The notes beneath the pieces were generated by a model. It worked only from the letters and a program-made list of their open reading frames with translations, was not told the origin of the DNA and did no database searches. 32,809 nucleotides of DNA from Planctomycetes bacterium RIFCSPLOWO2_12_FULL_40_19 (lineage in GTDB: Bacteria > Planctomycetota > Brocadiia > Brocadiales > Scalinduaceae): assembly GCA_001828595.1 (NCBI GenBank), contig MHZA01000059.1:1-32809 (forward strand), given 5' to 3'. Positions 16,101-23,250 of this stretch are shown piece by piece. Within the stretch, counting starts at the first letter, position 1, and each line of letters opens with the position of its first letter. Position numbers and translations under genes: made by a program.

Positions 16101-17142
16101 TTACAAGCCGAGTGGTATAATCCTGGATGTCAGCCTTCCCGGTATCAGCGGGTGGAGTGTTATGGCAAGACTTAAGGATAACCCCGAAACCCGTCATATT
16201 CCTGTACATTTCATATCAGCATCTGACAATAAAATTGATGCCAAAAAAATGGGGGCGATAGATTACGTAACAAAACCCGTGAGCCCGGAGGCAATTAATC
16301 GGGTGTTTGACAAACTTAATAAAGTAATATCAAAGCCTGTAAAAGACCTTCTAGTAGTGGAAGATAATTCGGAACATGCAAAATTAATATCCAAAATTGT
16401 CGGCATCGGAGATGTGAGGACTACGATCGCCTTAACCGCCGCAGAAGCTTATAATCACGTATTATCCGGAAAGTTTGACTGCATAGTTTTAGACATCAGC
16501 CTTCCGGACATGTCAGGTGTGGATTTGCTCAGTAAGATCAGAAGCAATGAAAATATCCCTCAACTCCCTGTTATTGTCTATACCGGTAGAGAACTTACGA
16601 ATCAAGAAAAGAAAATAATAGACGAATATGCAGAATCAACCATTGTTAAGGGAAAAGGTTCACATCGAAAACTCCTTGCCGAGACAACATTGTTTCTCCA
16701 CCGTGTGGAAGCAAACCTTCCTGAAACGCAACAAAAGATCCTTAGAATGATTCATGACAAGGAAACGGTTCTGGCAGACAAAAAGATACTGGTAGTAGAC
16801 GATGACATGCGAAATGCTTTTTCAATCAAAAAAATTCTCGAAGATAAAGGCATGAAGGTATTAGTAGGAAAAAATGGCAAAGAAAGTTTGGCAAGCCTGA
16901 GCAATAATCCGGATATCAATCTAGTGTTAATGGATATTATGATGCCTGAAATGGATGGATACACGGCCATAGGAGAAATCAGGAAACAGGATCGTTTTAA
17001 AGGTCTCCCTATAATTGCTCTAACAGCAAAGGCAATGAAGGGAGACCGTGCTAAATGTATTGAAGCAGGCGCCAATGACTACCTGGCAAAACCATTTGAT
17101 ATTGACAGGTTGTTTTCAATGTTGAGAGTATGGCTGTATTGA
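13120..17142 (+). CDS. Hybrid sensor histidine kinase: NIT-like sensor, HAMP, GAF, HisKA, HATPase, three receiver domains
   Basis: A 1340-residue membrane kinase. In order: TM helix about 22-45; a periplasmic all-helical region about 55-315 with QKEHGASAGYIAS and AAERAIMMGF, the marks of nitrate/nitrite-sensing (NIT) domains; TM helix about 328-348; HAMP about 349-400; GAF about 420-555; a long glutamate-rich coiled coil (565-655); HisKA with the phospho-acceptor His665 in FLANMSHELRTPLN; HATPase with NFLSNAFKFT, DTGIGIPEEKQ and GGTGLGLSI; then three receivers with phospho-aspartates near 1003 (ILDVSLPG), 1125 (VLDISLPD) and 1272 (LMDIMMPEMDG). The middle receiver has VKG in place of the usual K-P switch. 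There is no HPt or DNA-binding output, so a separate phosphotransfer partner is needed. cobT follows almost directly. Confidence 0.93.
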   Translation: MKTEGLQTKQKDRKRSSGLGLVKQLIILALIPALIVGGFMSILLFHELDSKKQADQIRSIADYMVAANQVVHQLQKEHGASAGYIASNGNSMTDIMEKQRHLTDKYYTVLEKNIKSLDMGKLGYKFARRLNTSSRNLWKLPSIREKVKLLSIEKKEANELYFEMIRDIIGTFQEASIIVKNSKLSFPFTAFVNFIMAKEMVAAERAIMMGFAAEDKPVTQIDMHRWMQVSKGQDALLAAFKYQMTEDILKEFRTKSSEANIKDIIDIRMQISKNLDKGKFGLKPEYVFAATTRRIDDLKKVEDAQLQEILKNATKLSAEKMVSVITYTGMTGGSTVAMFILCFLITQSITGPISMLSKAAKRVAEGQLDHNIEIKSKGEIGELADSFNDMLSNLRLTTEKNNAHNWLKSGQMELNVRMRGEQDIKTLGKNIIGYLAEYLNTQVGILYMSGKNNLLKPIGSYAYAQRENTSGGFMPGEGLVGQAAMDKKHILITNCPDNYININSGLGDAAPKNILIFPLILNNAVKGVVELGSFHEFYDTHLTFLEQVAESIAVAMNTVESREQTEELLEQTKQQAEELQAREEELRHSNEELEENARALRESESRLQAQQEELRQTNEELEEQKEDVERKNKELEYARKIIEERAQDLELGSKYKSEFLANMSHELRTPLNSILLLSKLLADNKDGSMSEDQVESVQSIYSSGNDLLELINDVLDLSKVEAGKMELQLDNMYLRDFCNGMKRIFQPIANESNISLNVDIAEGLPEYILTDEQRVEQIVKNFLSNAFKFTSKGSVSLYIGRPNKSSDNVTDLSESELDSARTISISIIDTGIGIPEEKQKLIFDAFKQADGTTSRKYGGTGLGLSISKELAKLLKGKIHMKSTHGKGSAFTLYLPETLELEPETKTKEPFSATSPFKPEAETVFSKQSEIQTSRKEIETDIKDDRKTISAEDQSILIIEDDPKFLKILRDLTREHGFKCLVAGDGKTGLQFADYYKPSGIILDVSLPGISGWSVMARLKDNPETRHIPVHFISASDNKIDAKKMGAIDYVTKPVSPEAINRVFDKLNKVISKPVKDLLVVEDNSEHAKLISKIVGIGDVRTTIALTAAEAYNHVLSGKFDCIVLDISLPDMSGVDLLSKIRSNENIPQLPVIVYTGRELTNQEKKIIDEYAESTIVKGKGSHRKLLAETTLFLHRVEANLPETQQKILRMIHDKETVLADKKILVVDDDMRNAFSIKKILEDKGMKVLVGKNGKESLASLSNNPDINLVLMDIMMPEMDGYTAIGEIRKQDRFKGLPIIALTAKAMKGDRAKCIEAGANDYLAKPFDIDRLFSMLRVWLY

Positions 17143-17147
17143 TTGTT

Positions 17148-18203
17148 ATGAAACTTTTAAATCAAACAATAGAAAATATCGAGGAAGTCTCTATAGATTC
17201 AGATGGAAATATAAGAAACAGATTAAATAAATTAGCCATTCCTTCCGGAAGTCTTGGACGACTGGAAGAATTTGCAACCATTTACGCCTCGATAAAAGGA
17301 TCAACAGATGTGTCAATAAAACACAAAGTTGTTTTTACAATGGCTGGTGATCATGGAGTCGCCGATGAAGGAGTGAGCGTTTTCCCACAAGAAGTAACCA
17401 GGCAGATGGTGAAGAACTTTCTTGATGGCGGAGCGACTATAAGTGTTTTCGCACGACATGTAGGCGCAAGGGTTGTTGTAGTTGATTGTGGCGTAAAGGC
17501 TGATTTTGAACCTGTTGAGGGATTGAAGATTAAAAAAGTAGGTTACGGAACCGGTAATATTGCACGCGAGCCCGCAATGTCCAGAGAACAGGCGATAAAG
17601 TCTCTGGAAGGAGGCATAGAAGTTCTAAACGAGGAACTCTGTAGTGGTTTGGACATTGTGGCTACTGGAGACATGGGCATAGCTAACACAACACCCAGTA
17701 GCGCTATAATTGCATGTTTAACAGGGGTTGACGTAAGTAAAGTAACCGGAAGAGGCACCGGTTTAGATGATGAGGGTATAGAAAAAAAGATCCGTATTAT
17801 CAAAAGGGCGCTAGATGTTAATAAACCTGATCCGTCAGACCCGATAGATGTTCTTTCAAAGATAGGTGGATTTGAAATAGGCGGTATAGCAGGCCTATGT
17901 CTCGCCGCTGCCAGTCACAGGATACCGGTATTGATTGACGGATTTATCTCTACCGCTGCCGCACTAATAGCATGTGCCATAGAACCTAAGGTAAATAACT
18001 ATCTCATATCATCTCATACATCCGCAGAAAATGGCCATAAAGTCGCACTGGAGAAATTGGGAAAGAAGGCAATCTTGGATCTTAATTTAAGGCTCGGAGA
18101 AGGTACAGGCGCAGTACTGGCGATAAGTCTGATTGAAGCTGGTGTAAAAATCCTCACAGAAATGGCCACTTTTACCGAAGCGGGAGTCACCATGCCTTCA
18201 TGA
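17148..18203 (+). CDS. cobT: Nicotinate-nucleotide--dimethylbenzimidazole phosphoribosyltransferase CobT
   Basis: CobT activates the lower-ligand base of cobalamin by moving ribose phosphate from nicotinate mononucleotide to dimethylbenzimidazole or a similar base. The 351-residue protein carries LAIPSGSLGRLEEFA, TMAGDHGVADEGVSVFPQEVT, the long GDMGIANTTPSSAI loop, GFISTAAALIA and the catalytic-glutamate region LRLGEGTGAVLAI near the C-terminus. I start it at the ATG at 17148, five bases after the kinase stop; an ATG at 17130 would add six residues and overlap that gene. Tight packing with the hybrid kinase suggests shared transcription. No other cobalamin gene is close, so the enzyme could be used for remodelling imported corrinoids. 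Confidence 0.96.
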   Translation: MKLLNQTIENIEEVSIDSDGNIRNRLNKLAIPSGSLGRLEEFATIYASIKGSTDVSIKHKVVFTMAGDHGVADEGVSVFPQEVTRQMVKNFLDGGATISVFARHVGARVVVVDCGVKADFEPVEGLKIKKVGYGTGNIAREPAMSREQAIKSLEGGIEVLNEELCSGLDIVATGDMGIANTTPSSAIIACLTGVDVSKVTGRGTGLDDEGIEKKIRIIKRALDVNKPDPSDPIDVLSKIGGFEIGGIAGLCLAAASHRIPVLIDGFISTAAALIACAIEPKVNNYLISSHTSAENGHKVALEKLGKKAILDLNLRLGEGTGAVLAISLIEAGVKILTEMATFTEAGVTMPS

Positions 18204-18236
18204 ATGAAATGTGGCAGGGAAACACCTAAAACATAT

Positions 18237-19502
18237 ATGAAAATAGAAATAATTTCTGTTGGCTCAGAACTTGTGTGTGGTCAAATCGGAGATTTAAATG
18301 CGCCATTTGCAGCATCAAAACTAACAGAACTTGGCCTCGATGTTATAAATCAAACAATTGTAGGTGATAATCCTCAAGATTTAAGACTTGCGCTTCAAGT
18401 GGCTTCAGAAAGGGCAAATCTGATTATAATAACAGGAGGATTAGGGCCTACGATGGATGATATTACCAGGGAAACCGTTGCCGATTTCTGTAATGTTAAA
18501 TTAGCAACAGATGATAATTCCGTAAATCATATTAAAAGCTTAGTAAAGACCGTACACAGCCGGAAGTATACTAATAACGTAAAACAAGCGATGATACCGG
18601 AAGGAGGCATTGTCATCCATAACCCGACAGGAACAGCTCAAGGCTTTCTTATAAACGTCTCTCGGTCTAACATTATTTGCCTGCCCGGTGTTCATACGGA
18701 AATGACATTAATGTTTGAGAATTGGGTTATTCCATACATACTTCGTGAAGCAGGAGAGAGAAAAAAACGATGTACAAGAGTAATTAACACATTTGGAATG
18801 TCAGAATCTATACTTGATGAGAAAATCAAGAAAATAATTCAACCCGATGAGCATTTGTCTTACAGCACGCTTGTAAATGATGGCATAGTTTCCATACGTA
18901 CCACAGTAAGCAATGTAGAAGAAGGCAAAGCAATCTCTATACTTAATGAGATTGAAGAAGAAATTTGCAGGGAGTTGGGAATATTTGTTTTTAGTAAAGG
19001 CGAAGATACCCTTGAAGGCGCTATTTCAAGACTTTTAAAGAAACAGGCCGCAACATTGGCAGTCGCTGAGTCCTGTACCGGAGGGCTGGTTTCAAATCTA
19101 TTGACAAATGTCCATGGCAGTTCGGACTTCTTTTCTGGAGGAATAGTTTCTTACAGCAATAAGTCAAAGCAAGATATACTCAACGTTTCAGAAGAACTTA
19201 TTGAGGAATATGGGGTAATAAGTGCAGAGGTTGCAAAAGCAATGGCTTCCGGCGTAAGAGAACGCATACAGGCCGATATAGGATTGGCTGTTACCGGAAT
19301 AGCCGGACCTGCCGGTATTGAGGAAGGAATTGACCAGGGGAAACCTGTAGGGCTGGTTTTTGTCGCAACCTCGATAAAAGGATATCTGGAATGTAAAGAG
19401 TATCGCTTTTTCGGCTCAAGAATAGATATAAAAAGACGTGCTGCAAATGCAGTATTAAATACATTAAGATTATGTTTATTGGAGAAAGCAGCAAGATACT
19501 GA
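18237..19502 (+). CDS. cinA: CinA family protein (MoCF-like domain plus nicotinamide-nucleotide amidase domain)
   Basis: About 421 residues. The N-terminal MoCF/COG1058 domain begins KIEIISVGSELVCGQ and contains IIITGGLGPTMDDITRE and CLPGVHTEM; this half hydrolyses ADP-ribose in studied relatives. The C-terminal CinA domain has LAVAESCTGGLVSNLLTNVHGSSDFF, GGIVSYSNKSK and AVTGIAGPAG, the motifs of PncC, which deamidates nicotinamide mononucleotide and so recycles NAD breakdown products. The ATG at 18237 gives the normal family start; an in-frame ATG at 18204, right after the cobT stop, would add eleven unusual residues. Being beside cobT, which uses nicotinate mononucleotide, is suggestive of pyridine-nucleotide economy but may be chance. 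Confidence 0.94.
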   Translation: MKIEIISVGSELVCGQIGDLNAPFAASKLTELGLDVINQTIVGDNPQDLRLALQVASERANLIIITGGLGPTMDDITRETVADFCNVKLATDDNSVNHIKSLVKTVHSRKYTNNVKQAMIPEGGIVIHNPTGTAQGFLINVSRSNIICLPGVHTEMTLMFENWVIPYILREAGERKKRCTRVINTFGMSESILDEKIKKIIQPDEHLSYSTLVNDGIVSIRTTVSNVEEGKAISILNEIEEEICRELGIFVFSKGEDTLEGAISRLLKKQAATLAVAESCTGGLVSNLLTNVHGSSDFFSGGIVSYSNKSKQDILNVSEELIEEYGVISAEVAKAMASGVRERIQADIGLAVTGIAGPAGIEEGIDQGKPVGLVFVATSIKGYLECKEYRFFGSRIDIKRRAANAVLNTLRLCLLEKAARY

Positions 19503-19529
19503 AAAAACGTGTTAATTTGTCCTGCCGTT

Positions 19530-19661
19530 TTACGTATTCAATTTTTGTCCCTTTGCTCTGCGTCTATTAATTATTGCTCTTCCACCTTTTGTTCTCATCC
19601 TCTTGCGAAAACCACACATTCTGACTCGTTTAATTGAACTTTTTCTGATTTTTACTTTCAT
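19530..19661 (-). CDS. rpmH: 50S ribosomal protein L34
   Basis: A 43-residue basic protein on the minus strand, short enough to be missed by length-filtered gene finding. It begins [20 protein letters not shown] and continues [19 protein letters not shown], matching the L34 pattern (S-x-x-KR-x-R-x-x-GFR-x-RM-x-TK-x-GR-x-x-x-x-RR-x-KG). AAGGA stands about nine bases before the ATG. In most bacteria rpmH sits between dnaA and rnpA; here cinA converges on it from the left and an HU-type gene diverges on the right, with no rnpA downstream, so the usual origin-linked order is broken. The normal N-terminal KRTYQPS is replaced by KVKIRKS, as in some deep lineages. Confidence 0.88.
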   Translation of the reverse strand: MKVKIRKSSIKRVRMCGFRKRMRTKGGRAIINRRRAKGQKLNT

Positions 19662-19893
19662 AAAATTCTGTCCTTTGCTGAATAATAGTTTTTTCTAATG
19701 GGCTACCTTAGCAGATTTCTGTCGCATATACAAAACAAAACCCGTTTGATTACACAATTTAAATACTGATTAGCCAGTCCCCGAAAATATAAGCATTGCA
19801 TAAAAACCCCAATTTTATAAAATGATACATATTTGTCAAACAAAAGATATTTTTCTAGAGAAAAATACTTTAAATAAAAGTCATAAAATCATA
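19662..19893. other. Divergent spacer between rpmH and the HU gene
   Basis: AT-rich upstream region for both genes. On the minus strand TTGACA (19834-19839) with TATAAA (19814-19819) could serve rpmH, but the 14-base spacer is too short for a confident promoter call. Nothing else is supported. Confidence 0.4.
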
Positions 19894-19922
19894 TTGACAT
19901 AAGTACTTAGACTTGATAGCAT
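19894..19922 (+). promoter_or_regulatory. Sigma70-like promoter for the HU-family gene
   Basis: Perfect TTGACA (19894-19899), 17-base spacer and TAGCAT (19917-19922, four of six). A leader of about 58 bases would follow, ending in a strong ribosome site. Confidence 0.48.
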
Positions 19923-19986
19923 GTTTCAACATAAAAGCTTTGTATAAAATTGTAAATGGCTTTCACAAAAGAAAGGAGTGAAGTAA

Positions 19987-20295
19987 ATGCAAACTACTAC
20001 AAAGAGAGATTTGTGTGAGAAGATAGTTCGAAAAACTAACAATTCGCAACTGTTAGTCAAAGAAACGATCCAAATGTTTCTGGACAGGATCGTTCAGGAA
20101 TTATCACAAGGCAACCGGATAGAATTGAGAGATTTCGGTGTTTTTGAGGTAAAGCAAAGAGCGGCAAGGAAAGCAAGAAATCCCCGTACAGGAGAAGAAG
20201 CTTATGTACCTGCCAAAAATGTTGTTGTTTTTAAGGTGGGGAAATTAATGAAAGAAAAAGTAAACAATAACTCTAATCCAGAAGTTTCGCCCTAA
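19987..20295 (+). CDS. HU/IHF-family DNA-binding protein
   Basis: A 102-residue nucleoid protein that bends DNA as a dimer. The helical N-terminal half (TTKRDLCEKIVRKTNNSQLLVKETI) leads into VQELSQGNRIELRDFGVFEVKQRAARKARNPRTGE, where ARNPRTGE is the beta-arm tip of the family, and VVVFKVGKLMKEKV closes the fold. A short Asn/Pro-rich tail follows. The sequence RIELRDFGVFEV is shared by HU and IHF, and the name cannot be settled further without comparison. The ATG has AAAGGAGTG seven bases upstream. It is transcribed alone from its own promoter, divergently from rpmH. Confidence 0.95.
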   Translation: MQTTTKRDLCEKIVRKTNNSQLLVKETIQMFLDRIVQELSQGNRIELRDFGVFEVKQRAARKARNPRTGEEAYVPAKNVVVFKVGKLMKEKVNNNSNPEVSP

Positions 20296-20489
20296 AATTA
20301 GAAAATCATACCACGGAAAGTAGCTTCAGGATATTTTACTCTAACTAATACAATAATAGTTAGTATCATATATAATATTTGACGATTTCTAGTAAGTTAA
20401 ATATTTCTCTTAACCCCATTCTATAACACATCCAATCCACACTAAATCAAACGGATTATAACCATCCTTAATTCTCATCTGGAAGGAAA

Positions 20490-20753
20490 ATGAAAGAACA
20501 CATCGTCAGTTATATACAAAACAAGGGGGCGGAAATTGTACGCCTGGCAATCGAACTGATTGATGCCAACACCGTTGATAATAAGGGACAAATGGCTTCC
20601 ATGTTGGCACTGGCAAAACTTTTAAAAGACAACGAATCAAAACTTAATGGTAGTTTATTATTAATTGGCGCATCTGATGAGGAAAAAGGCATTATAGCGG
20701 TGGATTTGACCCTGGCGATGAAGATCAATCGCATGTTGCAAACGAATCTATAG
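20490..20753 (+). CDS. Small hypothetical protein (87 aa)
   Basis: I do not recognise this protein. It starts at an ATG with GGAAGGAAA just upstream. The product is soluble-looking, with a probable helix-rich N-terminal part (EHIVSYIQNKGAEIVRLAIELID), a middle MASMLALAKLLKDNES helix, a short beta-like LLLIGASDEEKGII and a last helix AVDLTLAMKINRMLQTNL. There are no cysteines, membrane segments or known motifs. It stands alone 190 bases after the HU gene and 240 bases before the next small gene. The amphipathic repeats and good ribosome site argue that it is real. A regulatory or accessory role is possible, but nothing in the sequence shows one. Confidence 0.5.
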   Translation: MKEHIVSYIQNKGAEIVRLAIELIDANTVDNKGQMASMLALAKLLKDNESKLNGSLLLIGASDEEKGIIAVDLTLAMKINRMLQTNL

Positions 20754-20855
20754 CGATAAAAGAGTTGATAGATTTTGGAAAGATAATGGGTCTTGTAACT
20801 TTCGATATACTTAAATAATTAGCTTTTAAATTTCTTGAGAAAAACAAAAATCGTC

Positions 20856-20883
20856 TTGACTATGATTCTATGAAATATATAAT
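20856..20883 (+). promoter_or_regulatory. Near-consensus sigma70 promoter for the 60-aa protein gene
   Basis: TTGACT (20856-20861), a 16-base spacer and a perfect TATAAT (20878-20883). The start of transcription would be near 20890, about 100 bases before the ATG at 20991. Confidence 0.6.
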
Positions 20884-20990
20884 TTGACTACAACTGGAAC
20901 CGAAATACAAGAGTATGTATTTCACATCAGAAAAACTTTTTGAGCTTCATAATTAAAGTTTTGTTTTTGCAGTTTAAAAAGGAGCAAAAG

Positions 20991-21173
20991 ATGGTTTCCA
21001 ATTTTATGGTGCATGTAAACAAGAGTTTTAAAAAAATTGAAAGGTTGGCTTTTTTAAAAGAAAGATATAAAAAGCTTATATTAGAACCTAGAAAAGAGAT
21101 AGAATACGAGATAGAAAAAGACTTAATAGAAGAAGAAAGCATCGAGGACTCAAATGTTGAATGTTTTCATTAA
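20991..21173 (+). CDS. Small charged hypothetical protein (60 aa)
   Basis: Starts at the ATG at 20991, chosen because AAAAGGAGC lies six bases before it; an upstream frame opening at 20940 would add 17 residues but has no ribosome site. The product is highly charged: a basic amphipathic first half (KSFKKIERLAFLKERYKKLI) followed by an acidic tail (EKDLIEEESIEDS) ending in VECFH. No family is recognised. Length, charge layout and a strong promoter and ribosome site suggest a real small protein or a translated regulatory leader; the tRNA Pro-Arg-His cluster is 300 bases downstream. Confidence 0.48.
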   Translation: MVSNFMVHVNKSFKKIERLAFLKERYKKLILEPRKEIEYEIEKDLIEEESIEDSNVECFH

Positions 21174-21482
21174 TAAAATGATTAGATTTAAAGTTTTCAA
21201 ATTACGCAATTACTCTAAATCACTCCTAATCAGATATAATGCTTCTAACACCATTCATAAATAGTGATGAAGTATTTATAATTCACCATTCTTTTTTCTT
21301 GAAAAAACTTCTCCTTTTTTATATTTTAGTTTAGGTACAATAGATACGCAATAAGCTAATATACACTGAAGAATTTTCAAGTAGAAGCGAATCTATGATA
21401 AAAGAAAAGTTCTTAAAATCCGGCAAAGGACGTCAAATCAGGGGAAAACTCTTTAAACAAAGTTTTGAAGAATAGAAAAAGT
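21174..21482. other. Intergenic, upstream of the tRNA cluster
   Basis: AT-rich spacer. A TTGAAA...TATATT pair (21299-21325, spacer 15) is a weak candidate promoter for the tRNAs. A 26-codon frame at 21395-21475 has only a poor ribosome site and I do not call it. Confidence 0.4.
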
Positions 21483-21558
21483 CGGGGCGTGGCTCAGCTT
21501 GGTTTAGAGTGCCTGCCTTGGGAGCAGGAGGTCGCTGGTTCGAATCCAGTCGCCCCGA
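21483..21558 (+). tRNA. tRNA-Pro (UGG anticodon)
   Basis: Acceptor CGGGGCG pairs with CGCCCCG; anticodon stem CCTGC/GCAGG encloses the loop CTTGGGA with anticodon TGG; T-arm GGTTCGAATCC. The discriminator is A and CCA is not encoded. It is the first of three tRNAs in a row. Confidence 0.95.
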
Positions 21559-21580
21559 TCATTTTTAAATAATCGTAAGA

Positions 21581-21654
21581 GCGCCAGTAGCTCAGATGGA
21601 TAGAGCATCAGATTTCTAATCTGAGGGTCGGAGGTTCGAATCCTCCCTGGCGTA
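21581..21654 (+). tRNA. tRNA-Arg (UCU anticodon)
   Basis: Acceptor GCGCCAG pairs with CTGGCGT, the last pair being a G-U wobble; anticodon stem CAGAT/ATCTG with loop TTCTA and anticodon TCT; T-arm GGTTCGAATCC. CCA is not encoded. Confidence 0.94.
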
Positions 21655-21673
21655 TGTTGTCAATTCTTAATAT

Positions 21674-21748
21674 GGTGAGTGTAGCTCAGTTGGTTAGAGC
21701 ACCAGATTGTGGTTCTGGGGGCCGGGGGTTCGAATCCCCTCACTCACC
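21674..21748 (+). tRNA. tRNA-His (GUG anticodon)
   Basis: Acceptor GTGAGTG pairs with CACTCAC. An extra G at 21674 opposite C at 21748 is the G-1:C73 pair special to histidine tRNA. The anticodon loop TTGTGGT holds GTG. CCA is not encoded. Confidence 0.95.
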
Positions 21749-22145
21749 CTTCCTTCCTCTTAACATCTTCTATTTCCTTAATTCACTATAAAGGACTATA
21801 GTGAAATGATATTGTAAATTGCTCAGGGTTTTCTAAACATCTGGATTCACAAGGATATTACATGCCCGCCAAAAGATGTGTCAATATGATGATGTATGAC
21901 AATCTGCGATGGATGTTTCCACTATTCATGCTATTAGAACATTCTCAGTAATCGGAATGTACAGGGATATAAAAAGAGGGATTTGATGAAGAAAAGGTAA
22001 GAAGGTATTTTCATGGTCATGGTAAACTGGCAGTAATCTGCAGATCAGTTATATTTTTGACATGAGAACGGTCACCGAATTTCAACCAGTGGCCGCTTGC
22101 TTTTATATGGTTTGCCTCTCAACAGAAACACTCTCAACCTGCATA
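21749..22145. other. Intergenic, no feature seen
   Basis: The 3' flanks of the tRNA cluster and of the PEP-CTERM gene meet here. I see no open frame with a ribosome site, no clear terminator with a T-run and no repeat. Confidence 0.5.
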
Positions 22146-22895
22146 CTACTTGCACTGCTGTTTTTTTGACCGTCTATACTTTCTCCTCAAGTATACACTG
22201 CCTAATCCGGCAATGCCGATTCCGAGGAGTCCGATAGTTGCAGGTTCTGGAACTGTCGGTGGTGGAGGTGCTTCCAGAGTCTCGAAAAAATCTATTGAAA
22301 GATCTGCTGCCACTACTATAGTCTGAAGAGAAAGACTTATTGCATTTACTAAACTAAAATCTACATTGAGAGCGTTTGTAAAAGTATTGAACTCGAATAC
22401 GTTTTGGCCAATGTTAGCACCAGCTAAGAGCTTGGTGGCAATATCTCCACCTGTATCTGTAATAATTACTGTAAGGTCAACAGCTCCTAATAGATCCATA
22501 GAAACCAGTTCAATCCCAATAGAGTCTGCACCTAAAGCCGTCAAGTCCACACCGCCAAGGCCGAAACCATTCGCATCCCACTTAACCACTGCCGAGCTTA
22601 GATTCCCAAAGTCATTACTCAGTGTTAGTACCCCATCTGGATTACCAGGCTTAGGAAGCACCGCAAGTGTAGAACTCAAACCCCCCGATACGCTCGTGAT
22701 CTCCATTGTACGGAACCCACCAATGGACTCACCCGGCGCTGTCGTCACGGTGACAGGACCTGGTGCAGAATTTGACACAAGTTGAAATGTAGTATCAAAC
22801 GTGTCGATCGTTATCGCCCTGGCACTTTCCGTCATTGTCAAAAAACTAACTGCAAGTGCCATCACAAAAACAAGCACCCCATGTTTATTCTTCAC
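22146..22895 (-). CDS. PEP-CTERM sorting-domain protein
   Basis: A 249-residue exported protein. Residues 1-27 are a signal peptide ending SARA. The C-terminus is a full PEP-CTERM tripartite tag: VPEPATIGLLG, a hydrophobic helix (GIGIAGLGSVYL) and a basic end RRKYRRSKKQQ. Such proteins are handled by an exosortase, usually for the cell surface or matrix; none is in this window. The middle 190 residues are rich in Thr, Val, Leu, Gly and Asp and probably form a beta-sandwich; I cannot assign a known domain. A proline run (APPPPTVPEP) links it to the tag. The GTG start has AAGGAGGA six bases upstream, and a perfect consensus promoter lies about 80 bases further up. Confidence 0.9.
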   Translation of the reverse strand: MKNKHGVLVFVMALAVSFLTMTESARAITIDTFDTTFQLVSNSAPGPVTVTTAPGESIGGFRTMEITSVSGGLSSTLAVLPKPGNPDGVLTLSNDFGNLSSAVVKWDANGFGLGGVDLTALGADSIGIELVSMDLLGAVDLTVIITDTGGDIATKLLAGANIGQNVFEFNTFTNALNVDFSLVNAISLSLQTIVVAADLSIDFFETLEAPPPPTVPEPATIGLLGIGIAGLGSVYLRRKYRRSKKQQCK

Positions 22896-22977
22896 TTGTA
22901 TCCTCCTTCATAATTGTCAATTACAAGAAAATTTGGGGTCACTTTAAGGTTACTTAAGAAAACTTACTATGAGCAAT

Positions 22978-23006
22978 ATTATAAAAGAAAGTTCCCACAA
23001 TGTCAA
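22978..23006 (-). promoter_or_regulatory. Perfect consensus sigma70 promoter for the PEP-CTERM gene
   Basis: On the minus strand TTGACA (23006-23001), exactly 17 bases, then TATAAT (22983-22978): both boxes match the consensus completely. Transcription should start near 22971 and give a leader of about 75 bases. Confidence 0.72.
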
Positions 23007-23250
23007 GCCAATAGTTACATCTATAAATAATTTTGTTGGTTTATTTGCCAAAACCGCTAAGCAGTTGTAAAATAGAGAATTATGTCATGGATTATCTTGG
23101 CTCCGGCATGACCTGTATTATCATAAGTGCCAATAATATTGGGAGATAAGTCGTTTTAGATATCCGTTTTAGAGATCAAGGTATGTTTAAATTCCGAAGG
23201 AAAGCCTGATTGCAAAGAAATTATCAAGTCTTTGATAGGAAACAATTAAT
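23007..23250. other. Short spacer, no feature seen
   Basis: Spacer between the promoter of the PEP-CTERM gene and the end of the zinc-ribbon gene. No terminator with a T-run or open frame is supported. Confidence 0.45.

Noticed and set aside
21395-21475. 26-codon basic peptide (MIKEKFLKSGKGRQ) before the tRNA cluster
   Set aside because: Only a weak ribosome site; too short to support without conservation.
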